DNA of 64,000 nucleotides from Hofstenia miamia. Lineage: Eukaryota; Xenacoelomorpha; Acoela. Numbering within the stretch: the stretch's first letter is position 1; every line of letters begins with the position of its first letter. Shown here piece after piece: positions 12,128 through 23,002 of the stretch. The notes under the pieces are model-generated. The model was not told the origin of the DNA, searched no databases, and saw only the letters and a list, made by a program, of their open reading frames with translations. The translations under genes were made by a program, and so were the position numbers. Location: assembly GCA_004352715.1 (NCBI GenBank), contig SCFE01000015.1, positions 775,702 to 839,701 of the forward strand, written 5' to 3'.

Positions 12128-13980
12128 ATTAAGTAGTTTTGTATAACTTTTAGCACAGCTTGTACTTAGCTAGTGCATATTAAATATTTTTAATGTTTTT
12201 TAATGTTTTTAATGATGGATAACGAGAGTCTTTTACGAGGATTGGATATTCTGGAGAGTTACTTCGATCCTTGGAAAAATAGATAACGTGTTTGCTCTTC
12301 TGAGAGCGATAAAACAATTTCTGCGCAAACAGATATACCTGAGAACACTAATTTTGGAAAGAAGTCTCTTCACCAGATGGGTTTCTCAAACGATCAATAA
12401 TAGCGAGAAATTTCATGGTATCCAAGGTGCATGAAGAATAATAAACGAAATTAATGGTAACAATTTTTGTGATTAATGAGAAGGGGCTTTTGCTCAACTT
12501 CTCCCAGCAAGAAAAACTGTCATGAATTGGGTACCTTCTGATAGTGTTCGTCCAACTTTGCCCTGATGAATAATATCCGGACAGAAATTTCACAAAATTT
12601 TCGCATGTGATTTCAGATGAGATTTCACTTTAAAAGTGTTGAAGGGAGGAACCACAATCAATGTTGAAGTTTTGTTTCTTTCATTGAAGCGAAAGTGCTG
12701 CATCTGACGATGTCAAATCGATTGACATTAATGCGTAATGCATGACAGCATATCGCAGTCAGTACATAAGAGTTTTTGATGTAACTCAATAGGTATAACG
12801 CCTTTGCCGCAAACCACCATATTCAGTAGATTTTAATATGTTGGATGGTAGTCTTCCGGAATATATAGTAGGAGAGCAGAATTACTTATTTCAATATCGA
12901 AATACAAATTTAATAATAAATTTTCATTTATTGTGGCCAAGTTATTGTTAAAGAACAAGGATGCTCTGTGTCTAAGTGCCTTATTCAATAAAAAATTTAT
13001 ACTCTTGCGATGCTAAATTTATTCAATTATTCTGGTTGTTGTTTCTTTTGAGAAAAAATTTATGACCTGTTTCATTCGCTGCTTTCCAATGGCATGTTAA
13101 ATTGAACCTGCAAATTCATGTCAACTTAAGTTTCATTTAAACTAATCATTTAATTCTTTGTGAATGCCTTTGAAATTTGAAATGATTTAAAACATTCTAC
13201 TTATTGACGTCTACTCTTAATATGAGAAGCGGTGCATTGACAAATTGAACGAGGCTGGAATTAGCATTTCGGTTCTTTCTGTTTGAACTGAACTGTAAAC
13301 TTCGATTTCGCACGCCTTCAATTTATAAACATTCAATTCACAAAATTACCAATAAATTAAATTTAAATTGCTTATAGATTTCATTATTTTCTCTGCAAAA
13401 GAGTTTATGCTTCTGGTAGCGTTGGAATGTTTATTTATGTGTAATTTTAAAGGAAATTTGTGGATGACTTAATTGGAAATTTCGAATTCAATTAAATTAT
13501 TTATATAATCCGAGTCTATATGTCCTTCTGGATCGAAGCATTATTTTCTATTCATTCACTTCACGCAATCTGTTTAGTAGTAATTGATCAGTTCCAAGAA
13601 AATTGTACTATTTCCAATTCAATTTTGTTTGAAAATTTTTGTGGAGTGCAGGACACTAACTGTATTTGAATATATATTGATTTTCATTTAAAATTCTTAA
13701 GATATGTAATAGCCTTAACTTGTCAGACTATTCACCATCTGGATCCAATAATGAAGATTTGGTCTTATTCTTATTGTTTCACATTATCTGCGTGATATTA
13801 ATTGATGTTTCAAGAAAATATTTGAGACTTAAATACAAGTGCGTATACGATAATGACTTCAAATGGATTTAAAAAAGTTGTCATTTAAATGTGTGAACAC
13901 TATCATGTGAAAATGTCAATTTACTTATAAATTCATATATTAACCAAATCAAATGAGTTTGTAAATCTACAATTTCATGT
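12128..13980. other. non-coding AT-rich stretch
   Basis: No supported gene or repeat boundary seen. A minus-strand frame at 12348-12593 has no recognisable motif. Confidence 0.5.
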
Positions 13981-13988
13981 GATATAAT

Positions 13989-14308
13989 CAGACTTGTCAA
14001 CGAGCCGAGCCGAGCTTGAGCACTGCATTGGATATACAACGACTTCAAAACGAGCCCTTTTTAGGCCAAGGCAATTTATAACTCTGCTTGTAAATTTGAT
14101 TATGCATATTTTTCTTATTTTTTCATTCAATATACTTTTCTTATAATATTATTTTAAAATGTTTATTAAATAACATTAAGAGCTACGTAAAAAATTCTGA
14201 AAACGCAATATTTTTTAATGAAAATATCGAACTAAAATGAGTGTCATTGATTGGTTCTAAGTGGCGAGCCGAGCCGAGCTAAAAAATTGCGCCTCGTTGA
14301 CAAGTCTG
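13989..14308. mobile_element. hAT-like MITE, copy 1
   Basis: This 320-bp non-autonomous element has perfect 16-bp terminal inverted repeats: CAGACTTGTCAACGAG at the left and its reverse complement at the right. The 8 flanking bases (GATATAAT left, TATATAAT right) match at 7 of 8, as expected for an 8-bp hAT target duplication. Both ends carry GAGCC-type pentamer repeats (CGAGCCGAGCCGAGC) inside the inverted repeat. No coding capacity. Related copies lie at 40102-40446 and 42270-42592. It sits 73 bp upstream of the TATA-like box of the Cys-loop receptor gene. Confidence 0.85.
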
Positions 14309-14380
14309 TATATAATGCACACTCATACGTAGTCAACATGAAAATATGGAATTGGTAGTTGGGTTGGGTGTGATCAAACA

Positions 14381-14388
14381 TATAAAAG
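14381..14388 (+). promoter_or_regulatory. candidate TATA box of the Cys-loop receptor gene
   Basis: TATAAAAG lies 72 bp before the ATG at 14453; a second weaker TATAAAAAA lies near 14406. Initiation about 30 bp downstream of the first would give a 5' UTR of roughly 40 bases. A splice-acceptor-like ATATATTTTAG ends at 14451, one base before the ATG, so a spliced leader or upstream exon is an alternative way the 5' end could form. Confidence 0.4.
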
Positions 14389-14452
14389 GTTTGCGTACCA
14401 ATGCGTATAAAAAATCTGAACTTCTATCTATTTTGACAGAATATATTTTAGG

Positions 14453-15727
14453 ATGAAGATCACCAGAGTGCTCATTCCATTCATAATTTTTGTGATTGGT
14501 GTCTGTTCTTCATGTACAAGGGATGCCCCTAAATTTAGGCTAGAAAGTATTAATTTACCTCTCATGATTTTTTCTGAAATCACAGTTGAAAGCTTGCGTA
14601 ACGTTTTCAATTCAGGAGAAGCTACTATAGACCTCTATCTGCGAGAGGCTTGGAAAGATGTCCAAGTTCAAAAACTTTTTGAAACACTTATTCTAAACGG
14701 TACTATGACTCAAAATAGTTCAAAATTTGTATCAATTCCAAAAGACGAATGGGATCTTGTTTGGACTACCGATACATTCTTTGTCAAAGCGTACGAAACA
14801 AAGTATGAGCAATTCTCACATTATGGTCAATTTTTGAAAGCTGCAGCCAACGGTACTGTTTTACAAAGTCGAAGATTTAGGATTGTTGTTCCCTGTATAC
14901 AGAATTATTTGTTTCATCCTTTCTCACATATAATCTGCTCTGTAAAACTTAGTAGCTATGGACATTCATCAGATAATATACGTTTACAATGGACAAATCT
15001 CGACAATGCTGTGGAATTCCCCAAGGATGCACTGGAAGACAATGCAATAGATTTTCTAAATATAAAACTCAGAGAAATTAATATTACTTTTTCTGGAACT
15101 TCTTTTTCTGTGATAGAAGCAGAATTTCATTTTCTCAACAAACTCGGGTTGTATTTTTTGCATACCTTTATCCCTTCTGCTGTTCTAGTAGTTCTTTCTT
15201 GGATTGGATTTTTTATCAACCGTAATGCTACACCCGCTAGAGCAAGCATATCACTTACCACTGTTCTTACCATTCTTACATTGGCTGTAAAAACAAACAA
15301 ACGCGAGTATAACTCACTGACCGCCTCTGATATATATTTATGGACATGCTTCATGTTTGTTATTGCTGCTACAGTGGAATTTGCTTCATCGGATTACTAT
15401 AACAAACCGCGTTTTAAAATGAACAATTCGAAGCCACCTGATAGCTCTACCCCCTTCAAAAAAACTCATTCTGCAGCTATTCCAGTTGTAAGGAATAATG
15501 CCTCAAATTCTTCAACTCCTGACATTAATCGTCGTCAGTCTTTAGCCTCCGCTAGATGGGGTGTTGCAATGCAAAGTGTTTATAAATGTGTTCGTGAAGA
15601 ACGCAATCGATCAAGTAAAGTTGATGTACTGTCGAGAATATTTTTCCCCTTAGTCTTTCTTTTTTTTAATATCGTATTTTGGTTGGCAATTGGAATATTT
15701 AAATTGCAATATTTTCTAAACGGTTAG
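14453..15727 (+). CDS. Cys-loop ligand-gated anion channel subunit (GABA-A/glycine-receptor-like), intronless
   Basis: A complete single-exon 424-aa subunit of a pentameric ligand-gated chloride-type channel of the plasma membrane. Residues 1-20 form a signal peptide. The extracellular domain shows the beta-strand block IDLYLREAWKD (59-69), VWTTDTFFV (103-111) and the Cys-loop C148-C162 with exactly 13 residues between. Four membrane helices follow: M1 about 233-256 (IPSAVLVVLSW), M2 about 259-280 preceded by PAR (261-263) with Leu at 9', M3 about 292-314, and M4 about 393-416. The PAR motif and TTVLT in M2 indicate anion selectivity. There is no second extracellular Cys pair, unlike glycine, glutamate-gated and histamine-gated chloride channels, so it is closer to the GABA-A type, but the ligand cannot be deduced. 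The M3-M4 loop is about 80 residues and Ser/Asn-rich. N-glycosylation sequons occur at 82, 88, 133 and 210. The ATG chosen opens the signal peptide. ATTAAA near 15809 may be the poly(A) signal. Confidence 0.93.
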   Translation: MKITRVLIPFIIFVIGVCSSCTRDAPKFRLESINLPLMIFSEITVESLRNVFNSGEATIDLYLREAWKDVQVQKLFETLILNGTMTQNSSKFVSIPKDEWDLVWTTDTFFVKAYETKYEQFSHYGQFLKAAANGTVLQSRRFRIVVPCIQNYLFHPFSHIICSVKLSSYGHSSDNIRLQWTNLDNAVEFPKDALEDNAIDFLNIKLREINITFSGTSFSVIEAEFHFLNKLGLYFLHTFIPSAVLVVLSWIGFFINRNATPARASISLTTVLTILTLAVKTNKREYNSLTASDIYLWTCFMFVIAATVEFASSDYYNKPRFKMNNSKPPDSSTPFKKTHSAAIPVVRNNASNSSTPDINRRQSLASARWGVAMQSVYKCVREERNRSSKVDVLSRIFFPLVFLFFNIVFWLAIGIFKLQYFLNG

Positions 15728-16235
15728 TTGTTTTTGATGTGTTTGCCAAGTAAAAAGATGTGCACCGAGTCATCATCCTTTTGACTTGTTTAAATTGAAT
15801 TTAGTAAATTAAATGTTAGCCCTGTTTTCTATTTTAGAAAATGGATAATTTTTTTGGATTAATTTGTTCCTTTTCAATCGATTGATTGCTACTATATTAA
15901 TATTTCAAGAAGAAATGGCAAAAATCAATTTCAGCATTTAAATTAAAGAAAATTTTAGTTCATTGGGAATCCAAAGATGTTTATTGGCTGGGTATTATTA
16001 CAACATATACCCAGAATACCCTTTCATTCGGAATACTATCAGCAGGAATGCTGAATACAGGTCTACAAGTTCCTTTAAAATTATGAAATTGTATTTTTCA
16101 AAAATCATCCGGATTTGTATCAGAGTGAAGAAGCCTTTTTTAGTTTCCTTGTGTTATGCAAGGAATTTGTCAAACAGCGTAAATTAATTTAACTGCAGTC
16201 AATAAATCTATGCAGCTCTGATTTTTAGTGTATCT
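15728..16235. other. 3' flank of the receptor gene, non-coding
   Basis: Contains ATTAAA near 15809 and AATAAA near 16203, both possible poly(A) signals. The 74-codon frame at 15963-16187 lacks any motif. Confidence 0.45.
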
Positions 16236-16262
16236 TATATATATATATATATATATATATAT
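16236..16262. repeat. (TA)n microsatellite
   Basis: Pure TA run. Confidence 0.95.
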
Positions 16263-16379
16263 TCACATATATATTGTGTTTGCTATTACATTACCTAAGG
16301 CGTCTCACTTTTAACTACCTTGATGAATTTGTAGGTGTCATAAATTCTGGTTCAGTTTTGTCATAGGGACATCCTAATT

Positions 16380-18100
16380 GATAAAATACGAAAACCTAAG
16401 CTTAAAAACATTTCAAACGATAACACATATGAAAATCTCTGGCTTGACATCCAAAATCGACTTAAATTCAATATTAGGTAGCCTCTAAATATAGCACATT
16501 TGTCCAAACAAATCTCATTCGAACAATTTCTTTGCGGAAATGGAAAACGAACTTATATCATTAAGTCATAACACAAATATATATGACAATGAGCGACATG
16601 AGTTTGAACATTTTAAATGTTATTGAGAAGTCTAAGTTACAAAGTTTTCCTTCAACTTTCAGCATTTAACTAATGAATCAATGTATTCTGCAAATAATCT
16701 CTCCCTTACTCTGACCATTGCCTCATAATACCTTATTCTAATAAGAATTAGCCATTCAACTAGATCTTGGATCAAAATAAGAAAAACATCAGAAGAAAGT
16801 GCTATAAGGCTTATAACATATTTAAAAATGCAAATTGGAATAGAATTTACTCTTCACAAACACCAAACAATCAACTTTAATAAAACTTTATTATTCTGTT
16901 TAGATTTGCTTTTCAGAATAGATATTTACACGTATAAGCTGCAAAAAAAATATACTGTCACTAAAAAATCCCAATGGCATGGATTTATTGATGCAAAATG
17001 TAGTTAATTGAACAAAAGAAATCTAAGTGGAAGGAATACAAATAATTCTCAAACCGCAAATAATTTTAAAGCTTATAAAAATGTATGCAATATGTTCAAT
17101 ATTTGCACACGGAAGGCCTACAACAAATATTCCCGTCCTGAATATCAAAATATCTCGTCTTGAAAAGGTAAGTTGGACTTAATGAATAGGAAACAAATCG
17201 AAAATGTAAATTGTAAATGAAGAGTATTAACTAACACTAAGGGCATGAGTAATATATTTCATGAAGTATTTTACAACCTAGGCAATTATAGTAATAAATA
17301 CTCGTTTTAATACAAATAAAGTTTAACCTGTAGCCCCGTTTTTCTTCTTCAGAATCTATCCAATCTTTAATGAACAAACTTAGAGGTCCCTCCATGATCC
17401 CAACTTGGCATCTAAAAATTAGTAAAATTTTGAACAATTACTTTTAATAAAATTAAGATTATGTAAACCTAATTTCTATTCTCAAAATCAGTATGGTTTC
17501 GTAAGTATATTTCTATAAATGATTCATTGCTAACAGCTACCGAAAATTGGAGAAATAGCATAAATGTTTTTAACAGTGCATGTTTACATCTATCAAAAGT
17601 TTTTTACTATCGATTATAAATTGGGGCTTCATAAACGGAAGTGTACACTAAATTAACATCTATCTTCATAATAATAGACAAACAATTATGCTAGACAGAA
17701 TTTTTTCTGACTGGATTTTTACGAAAAATGGTTCTGCACAAGGAAAATTTTTGGGACCTTTACTATTCAATATGTATGTAAGTGATTTAAATTTGAAATG
17801 CAAATGGGATTGGATGGGAGTGTGACAAAAAATTCCCTTCCCAACACAAGTTTTGTAAATAATACTATTAGAAATCGTAAAATTCAATGAAAAATAAACA
17901 GGTATTGCAAACTTAACAACATATATTCAATTTTTCTAAAGAAGAATATCACACTTATAGATAAGCTTGACATTCGGTGTTAGAGTGGAATTTGACTAAG
18001 ATGTAGAAAAGGGTTATAACAAAGCTAAAGAAATGCTTTTCCATTTTAACTTTATTATTAAATCGTTAAGAACTTCTTACAAAACCATTCAACCATTTAT
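16380..18100 (+). pseudogene. LINE remnant (endonuclease and reverse transcriptase pieces)
   Basis: A heavily frameshifted non-LTR retrotransposon on plus. Around 16700-16730 a fragment SDHCLII fits the end of an APE-type endonuclease. Around 17480-17640 the text is nearly the same as the LINE at 32.7-34.2 kb (shared TAACAGCTACCGAAAATTG and ATCTATCAAAAG, encoding LSK before the palm Asp). At 17700-17790 the reverse transcriptase block SDWIFTKNG and FLGPLLFNMYVSDLN can be read. Many stops interrupt it. Same family as the 32.7-kb copy; limits are approximate. Confidence 0.75.
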
Positions 18101-18640
18101 ATCGATTTGAAATTAGCATATTGTATCTACTCTATTCTTAACCTTTCAAAATGCTCATCCATAATAAACTAGTTGGAGGATAACTTCCTGAATTGTCATT
18201 AGCTGAATTTTAATATATTGATTTTGTGTTTCATTGCTTTTAAATCTTAACCCTTAAACGGACATAATTTTTTAATGCAAATATAGAATTGCTCAATAAA
18301 TGTATAATGTATACACAATGAATATTGTGCGCACAAAAATAAAATTTTAGGAAAATTATTTGAAAATTGCAAGCGAATTAGTAAAAATCTTTAAATTTTT
18401 TCAAAATATAAACATCATCCGCTTGAGGATTACATATTGAAGTTAATTAAATATCTTAACCTTAATTCCATTAGGAATTTTTCAGAATATGTGAAAATAT
18501 GTTCACGTGTTTAAACGCTTATAACTCAAGAACTAATGAACATATATTTAAAATCTGAACACACCAAAAGATAGAGGGTAAAATTTTGTGGTGGATTATG
18601 GTTAGGGAAATATTGTCAAAAATTTTGTTGGAGCATCTTC
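18100..18640. other. non-coding stretch
   Basis: AT-rich sequence without recognisable genes. Confidence 0.5.
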
Positions 18641-18770
18641 TGTCATCACTTCGGCCAATTTGGCCCCACAATCGCCCGATATCAACATAATCGACAACAA
18701 CAAGCCTCTTTGAACTAAGATTCAGTCTGCCTTCTATGCGATTCCAGATCAAGAAATCGAGAACTTTATA
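18640..18770 (+). pseudogene. possible Tc1-like transposase fragment
   Basis: A plus-strand frame reads LAPQSPDINIID, resembling the WPxxSPDLNxIEN block with the third catalytic residue of Tc1/mariner transposases. Only this short piece is visible, with a stop soon after. The overlapping 102-codon minus frame (18519-18827) is judged a shadow. Tentative. Confidence 0.4.
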
Positions 18771-18839
18771 AATTTCTCCCAAAAAACGCATCCAATCAGT
18801 CAAAAAAGCCAAAGGATGGCCTACCAAGCACTAACAGTG

Positions 18840-20560
18840 AAAGAACGGATGTTTAAATCTTCTTTTTTTATGTTTTTGCATATATTGTCACTGATTTATA
18901 ACAATAAAATTTGTCCAAAACCATTATTTCACCATTTTCTGCAAATTATAGGATAAAAGTAATCAGTTGCTTTCTTATTTTTTCTACACACATATTCTGC
19001 GTGACCATAATAACACACTGTGAATTTAAATAGATTTTTTCATATATTTTCCTGTTTACTTATTAATTTGATCTTATTTACAACTCGATAACTGTAGCAA
19101 TATTCAGTCTTAATACTTAGTAATCAAAAAAGTTTAGAGAAAAATATTATTGTGATATAAATGCCACGAGTACATGTTGTTACTTCGATTCAAGAAAATA
19201 TTCTCATCTTTCAAAGGTGGTTCTGTGAACCAATAATTTTATGGCTCCCAATCTCACTTAGGCCTTTGGATTTGGTCTAAGTACTTCTTCACACCAATCA
19301 CATGAAATTCTCTAATTCAATTGTTAAATACTTTGCTTGGCATAAATGTATTTTGAACAATATTGGCAAAGATTATTTGTGGTCGTAGCTTCTTCATGCA
19401 TGGTACCAGTGCCATTTTAGGTTTAAACGGTCAATGGGACTATACTCTGTTAGAATTTTAATATCAAACACCTAAACTTACTAGTCTTGTCGGTTTCTAC
19501 AACTGTATCAATGATTTTTCTCTAATGGATTCGTTAACACTAGCATGTAAGGATGCATGTCGGTGCAAATTTGGTTTGGTAGTTTTTACGAAAATATATT
19601 TTTTTGCTATGATAATCCATATATCAAATATATTTGTATTTCAGTATGTTATTACATGCGTTATTGAACGAGAGAATAAAAATAGTTATCACATTTATTA
19701 ATTAAATAAATTAGAAAATTATGTAGATATTTTCTAAGGAATGGCAGAATGGATTACTTAAATTACACAAATCAATTACTAAGATGGCTATTATATAATA
19801 TTTTTTACAATTGTAAAAAAATAATTTTTATCTTGACAGTCATATAAAATTAAATTTGTAGATAGAATTTGTAAACTGATTGTTTTTTGTTTCAAGTATT
19901 TAATAGTATTTATGACTAATTAATATGATACACGATCCTGTCTACTGTGGCGTTATGTTTGCACATCTGTTGTTCGTTGTATCTTGTTGTCACAGACTGT
20001 TTTCTGTGCTTTATATATGCGATATAATTTTCGGAAATTAGCATATAATGTTTCGGATGTATTTTATCACACTGAATATGCATATGAAGGAATTTTGAGT
20101 TAAAAAATAATAGGTACATTTCCTTGAAGACTTGTTAATTAATTGCTCTCCCCTCATAATATATACTGGCTTACACTGGACATTGGACTTATGATTATAA
20201 ATACAAATTATAATATAATAATAAATACAAATTAAACTATTTATGGCTGTTGGCAGCACTGGATTGTGAACAAAAGTTAAATAATTTTCCCTTAATTAAT
20301 CTTAGCACTCTGATATCGTTCTAAAAAGACAAACCGTTTTTCTACATTTTCAAATATTTCTTCAAAGCCTACTAGAAACTTTGTAAATCGTGAGGCATTG
20401 ACATTTCAATTGGTGAACATGCATGGATGTAAAGTTGAAAATCTCTATTAAGGCGTGTTTCTGTGGCTGAAATAATTGAAGAGAAATATTTTTTAAAAAT
20501 TCACAATTCTTAAAAATATTCAAATTTTCTTCATACCTAATCGTGATGTTATTATATGCA
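18840..20560. other. non-coding AT-rich stretch
   Basis: No supported gene; several short minus-strand frames (19916-20259) have no motif. Confidence 0.5.
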
Positions 20561-20569
20561 AAGATGAAC

Positions 20570-20985
20570 GCGGGTGCGGGTACTGAATTTCAAATGCCAC
20601 GTGCGTTGTGGTGCGGTGAGGGTGGACTTTTATATTTTGTCTCATGTGCAATACTAAATTAGTATACAATATGAATTATACTAAGAAATCTATATAATAT
20701 AATATATTTGACATCATTCACTCAATTAAACAAAATTTACTGAAAGTCAATTCTGTGATTCGATTTTTTTTGGCTTGGTTAATTACTCATAATCGACAGG
20801 CGACATTTAGAGAATAGCGGGTTTGCTGCGGGTGAATTTTTCTAACAGACATTCTGGTGCGGTGCGGTTGCGGTAGTGTTTTGCGGGCATGCCCGGGCAA
20901 CCCGTGCCTCCCCCTGGGCAGAAGGGAGGGCGGGCGGGCATCGGGCGCTCAATTAACTGGGTATGTTATGCCCGCTCAAATAAAA
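20570..20985. repeat. GC-rich 'CGGG' block, probable non-autonomous transposon end(s)
   Basis: Against an AT-rich background, 20573-20630 and 20815-20985 are rich in short direct repeats of the kind GCGGGTGCGGG, GGTGCGGTGCGG and GGGCGGGCGGGC. Such subterminal repeats are common in hAT-type MITEs. I cannot define paired inverted repeats, so boundaries and class are uncertain. A similar block lies at 22750-22875. Confidence 0.45.
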
Positions 20986-21184
20986 TCTGTTATAATCAAA
21001 AGATAATATGCTGTAATGACGTAAGCTTTTTCTGCTTTGAAATAGAAATTTAATAATTTACCGCGAAATTAATGCTTTTACTGCAAAAATATTTAAATTT
21101 TGTTGTACATTTGCTGTTATAAAATGAAAAAAATGCAAAACATTAATCTCTATGCATGATATTTGTAAGAATGGGATCCGAATA

Positions 21185-22635
21185 GTGAATTGAATATGCC
21201 GGATACCGGATAATTCCGGATAATTTGACTGCCGGATACCAGATAATATATTGTTCAATTATTACTAGGGCAACCCGAAATATGACTTTAAAAAAACAAA
21301 ATATGACCTTATTTTTATGATAAAATATCACGGAATTTAGTTAAATATGCCTTAAAATATGACCATCCATTTTTCAAAATGATCAATTTAAGAAATATAT
21401 AAAACGTTTTTCTATTTCTGAGAACAAGATATAAAACAAGTACAAAAACGTATATAACGAAAGCTAATTTTTCAAACCAACCACTTCACTAAATTAAAAT
21501 AACAGGCCATAAATGTCCAAATATTACTGTGGTTAAGATTTCTGTCATAGGCTAAGAGTATATTTTAAACAAAGAGAAACATCTCTCAACTGCAGCCGAT
21601 GTTGCTTTACAGTTTCGTAACTTGTCGTACAGTTCCGTTTAAATGTCGATCCCCTTTCCTTCCATTATACTATAATGATTATAGCAGTGAAACCGATATT
21701 TTCTAATCGTGACTTGATATAGGCGATTATTTCACAGTTATCATTTCCAAGATCAAGGCTGGAACTAATAACAACATCTGGTGGAATTTCAACTCTATCA
21801 AACATTGAAAAACTTTGAATTTTTATGATAGCAGACTTAATTAATCAATTAGATTGTAAACCCTCATGTATTTTGCCTGAATAGGAATGTTGCAATTCTG
21901 CAACACATGTACCTTGCAGAATCCATGAAATAAAAATGTAAATAGTTCCTTAGTTATTTTTTCAGCTGCCTGCATAATATGGCCAGTCCCAGAAACGCGT
22001 TGACCAGTGGGTTGTGTTGGGTCAACAAATAGCTAGCAATTAAACTTCTAGGGGTTTTGCAAGGAAGTACATTAATCGACATTGAATGAATATAAATATC
22101 TTAGTTCAAATGATTTGAAGCTGTCACAATCCAGTATTATTTTTAAGTTGTTTTCTTAATTTAAATAAAGCTATGCCAACATATTACTGTTATGAAATTT
22201 TAGCCAACATTACGTATTTTTGAAAAAACAAAAAAATGACTTTCTATTTAACTGCACTCGAGGTCTGAAAACTATCAAAATTTAAGCAGACTACAAAATA
22301 AAACAGAAAAAAAAAGACTTTTATGATTTTTCGTGGCCCTAATTTTTAATGAAGAAAAACATCTTTCGAATGAAAATAAATAATTATTGTATAGACTGCT
22401 TCATTATATGTCAAAAAAATTTGTTTTGTTGCATGACAACGTCCATTTTTTCGGAAAAAATGTAACTTTTTCCTTAGAAATTCCATTTTGAAATTCAATT
22501 TTTATCTCAGAATATATTATCCGATAAAATCCGGTAAGCAAGTTAAATTTTACCGCATACCGGACATCCGGATCTGGTTGTGTAATTGCCGATTTTACCG
22601 GATCCGGATACCTGATTCTAGCACATCCCTAGATA
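21185..22635. repeat. 'CCGGATA' repeat blocks, possible MITE pair
   Basis: 21195-21250 carries repeated GCCGGATACC/CCGGATAATT, and 22518-22620 carries TCCGGTAAG, ACCGCATACCGGACATCCGGATC and ACCGGATCCGGATACC. The right block ends in CTAGCACATCCCTAG, resembling the end of hAT-like MITEs. Between them, 21275-21365 repeats AAATATGAC. Whether this is one element or nested pieces cannot be settled by eye. Confidence 0.4.
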
Positions 22636-22749
22636 TTTGATAGAATTAATATATTTTATAGGAGTTGTAAGAAGTTTCTCACTAAAAGACAAAATTATAT
22701 CGTACTTTGTGCATTTGGATTTATTTCTTAGTGTTTTACGTTTTTCTCA

Positions 22750-22875
22750 ATAGATGGCGGGTGGACCGGGCCGCCCGTTCCTGCTCGGTGAATTCCAACG
22801 GGTGGATGGGCACCGGGCATTCGAAGATAAACGGGTGCAGGGCGGGCACGGGTAGCGTTAAATCTAAACACTGGA
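22750..22875. repeat. GC-rich 'CGGG' block with hAT-like end
   Basis: Contains GGGTGGACCGGGCCGCCCG, GGGTGGATGGGCACCGGGC and GGGCGGGCACGGGTAG, then TAAATCTAAACACTG, whose reverse complement CAGTGTTTAGATTTA would suit a hAT-type terminus. Overlapping open frames on both strands (22707-22955, 22736-23002) follow from the lack of stops in GC-rich repeat DNA and are not called genes. Confidence 0.4.
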
Positions 22876-23002
22876 GAGATCTCCCAAGCCCATGGAAACG
22901 CGTGGAAAGTCGAGGTTCACGGCGACGAAATGCTTCACAAGTTATGCAGGTGTAGAATTTCGGTTCTGGATCGATTACATTACGGTCCTGGATCAATGGC
23001 AC

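Noticed and set aside
22707-23002. Overlapping 80-90-codon frames on both strands
   Set aside because: GC-rich repeat DNA lacks stop codons; the frames mirror each other and have no motif.
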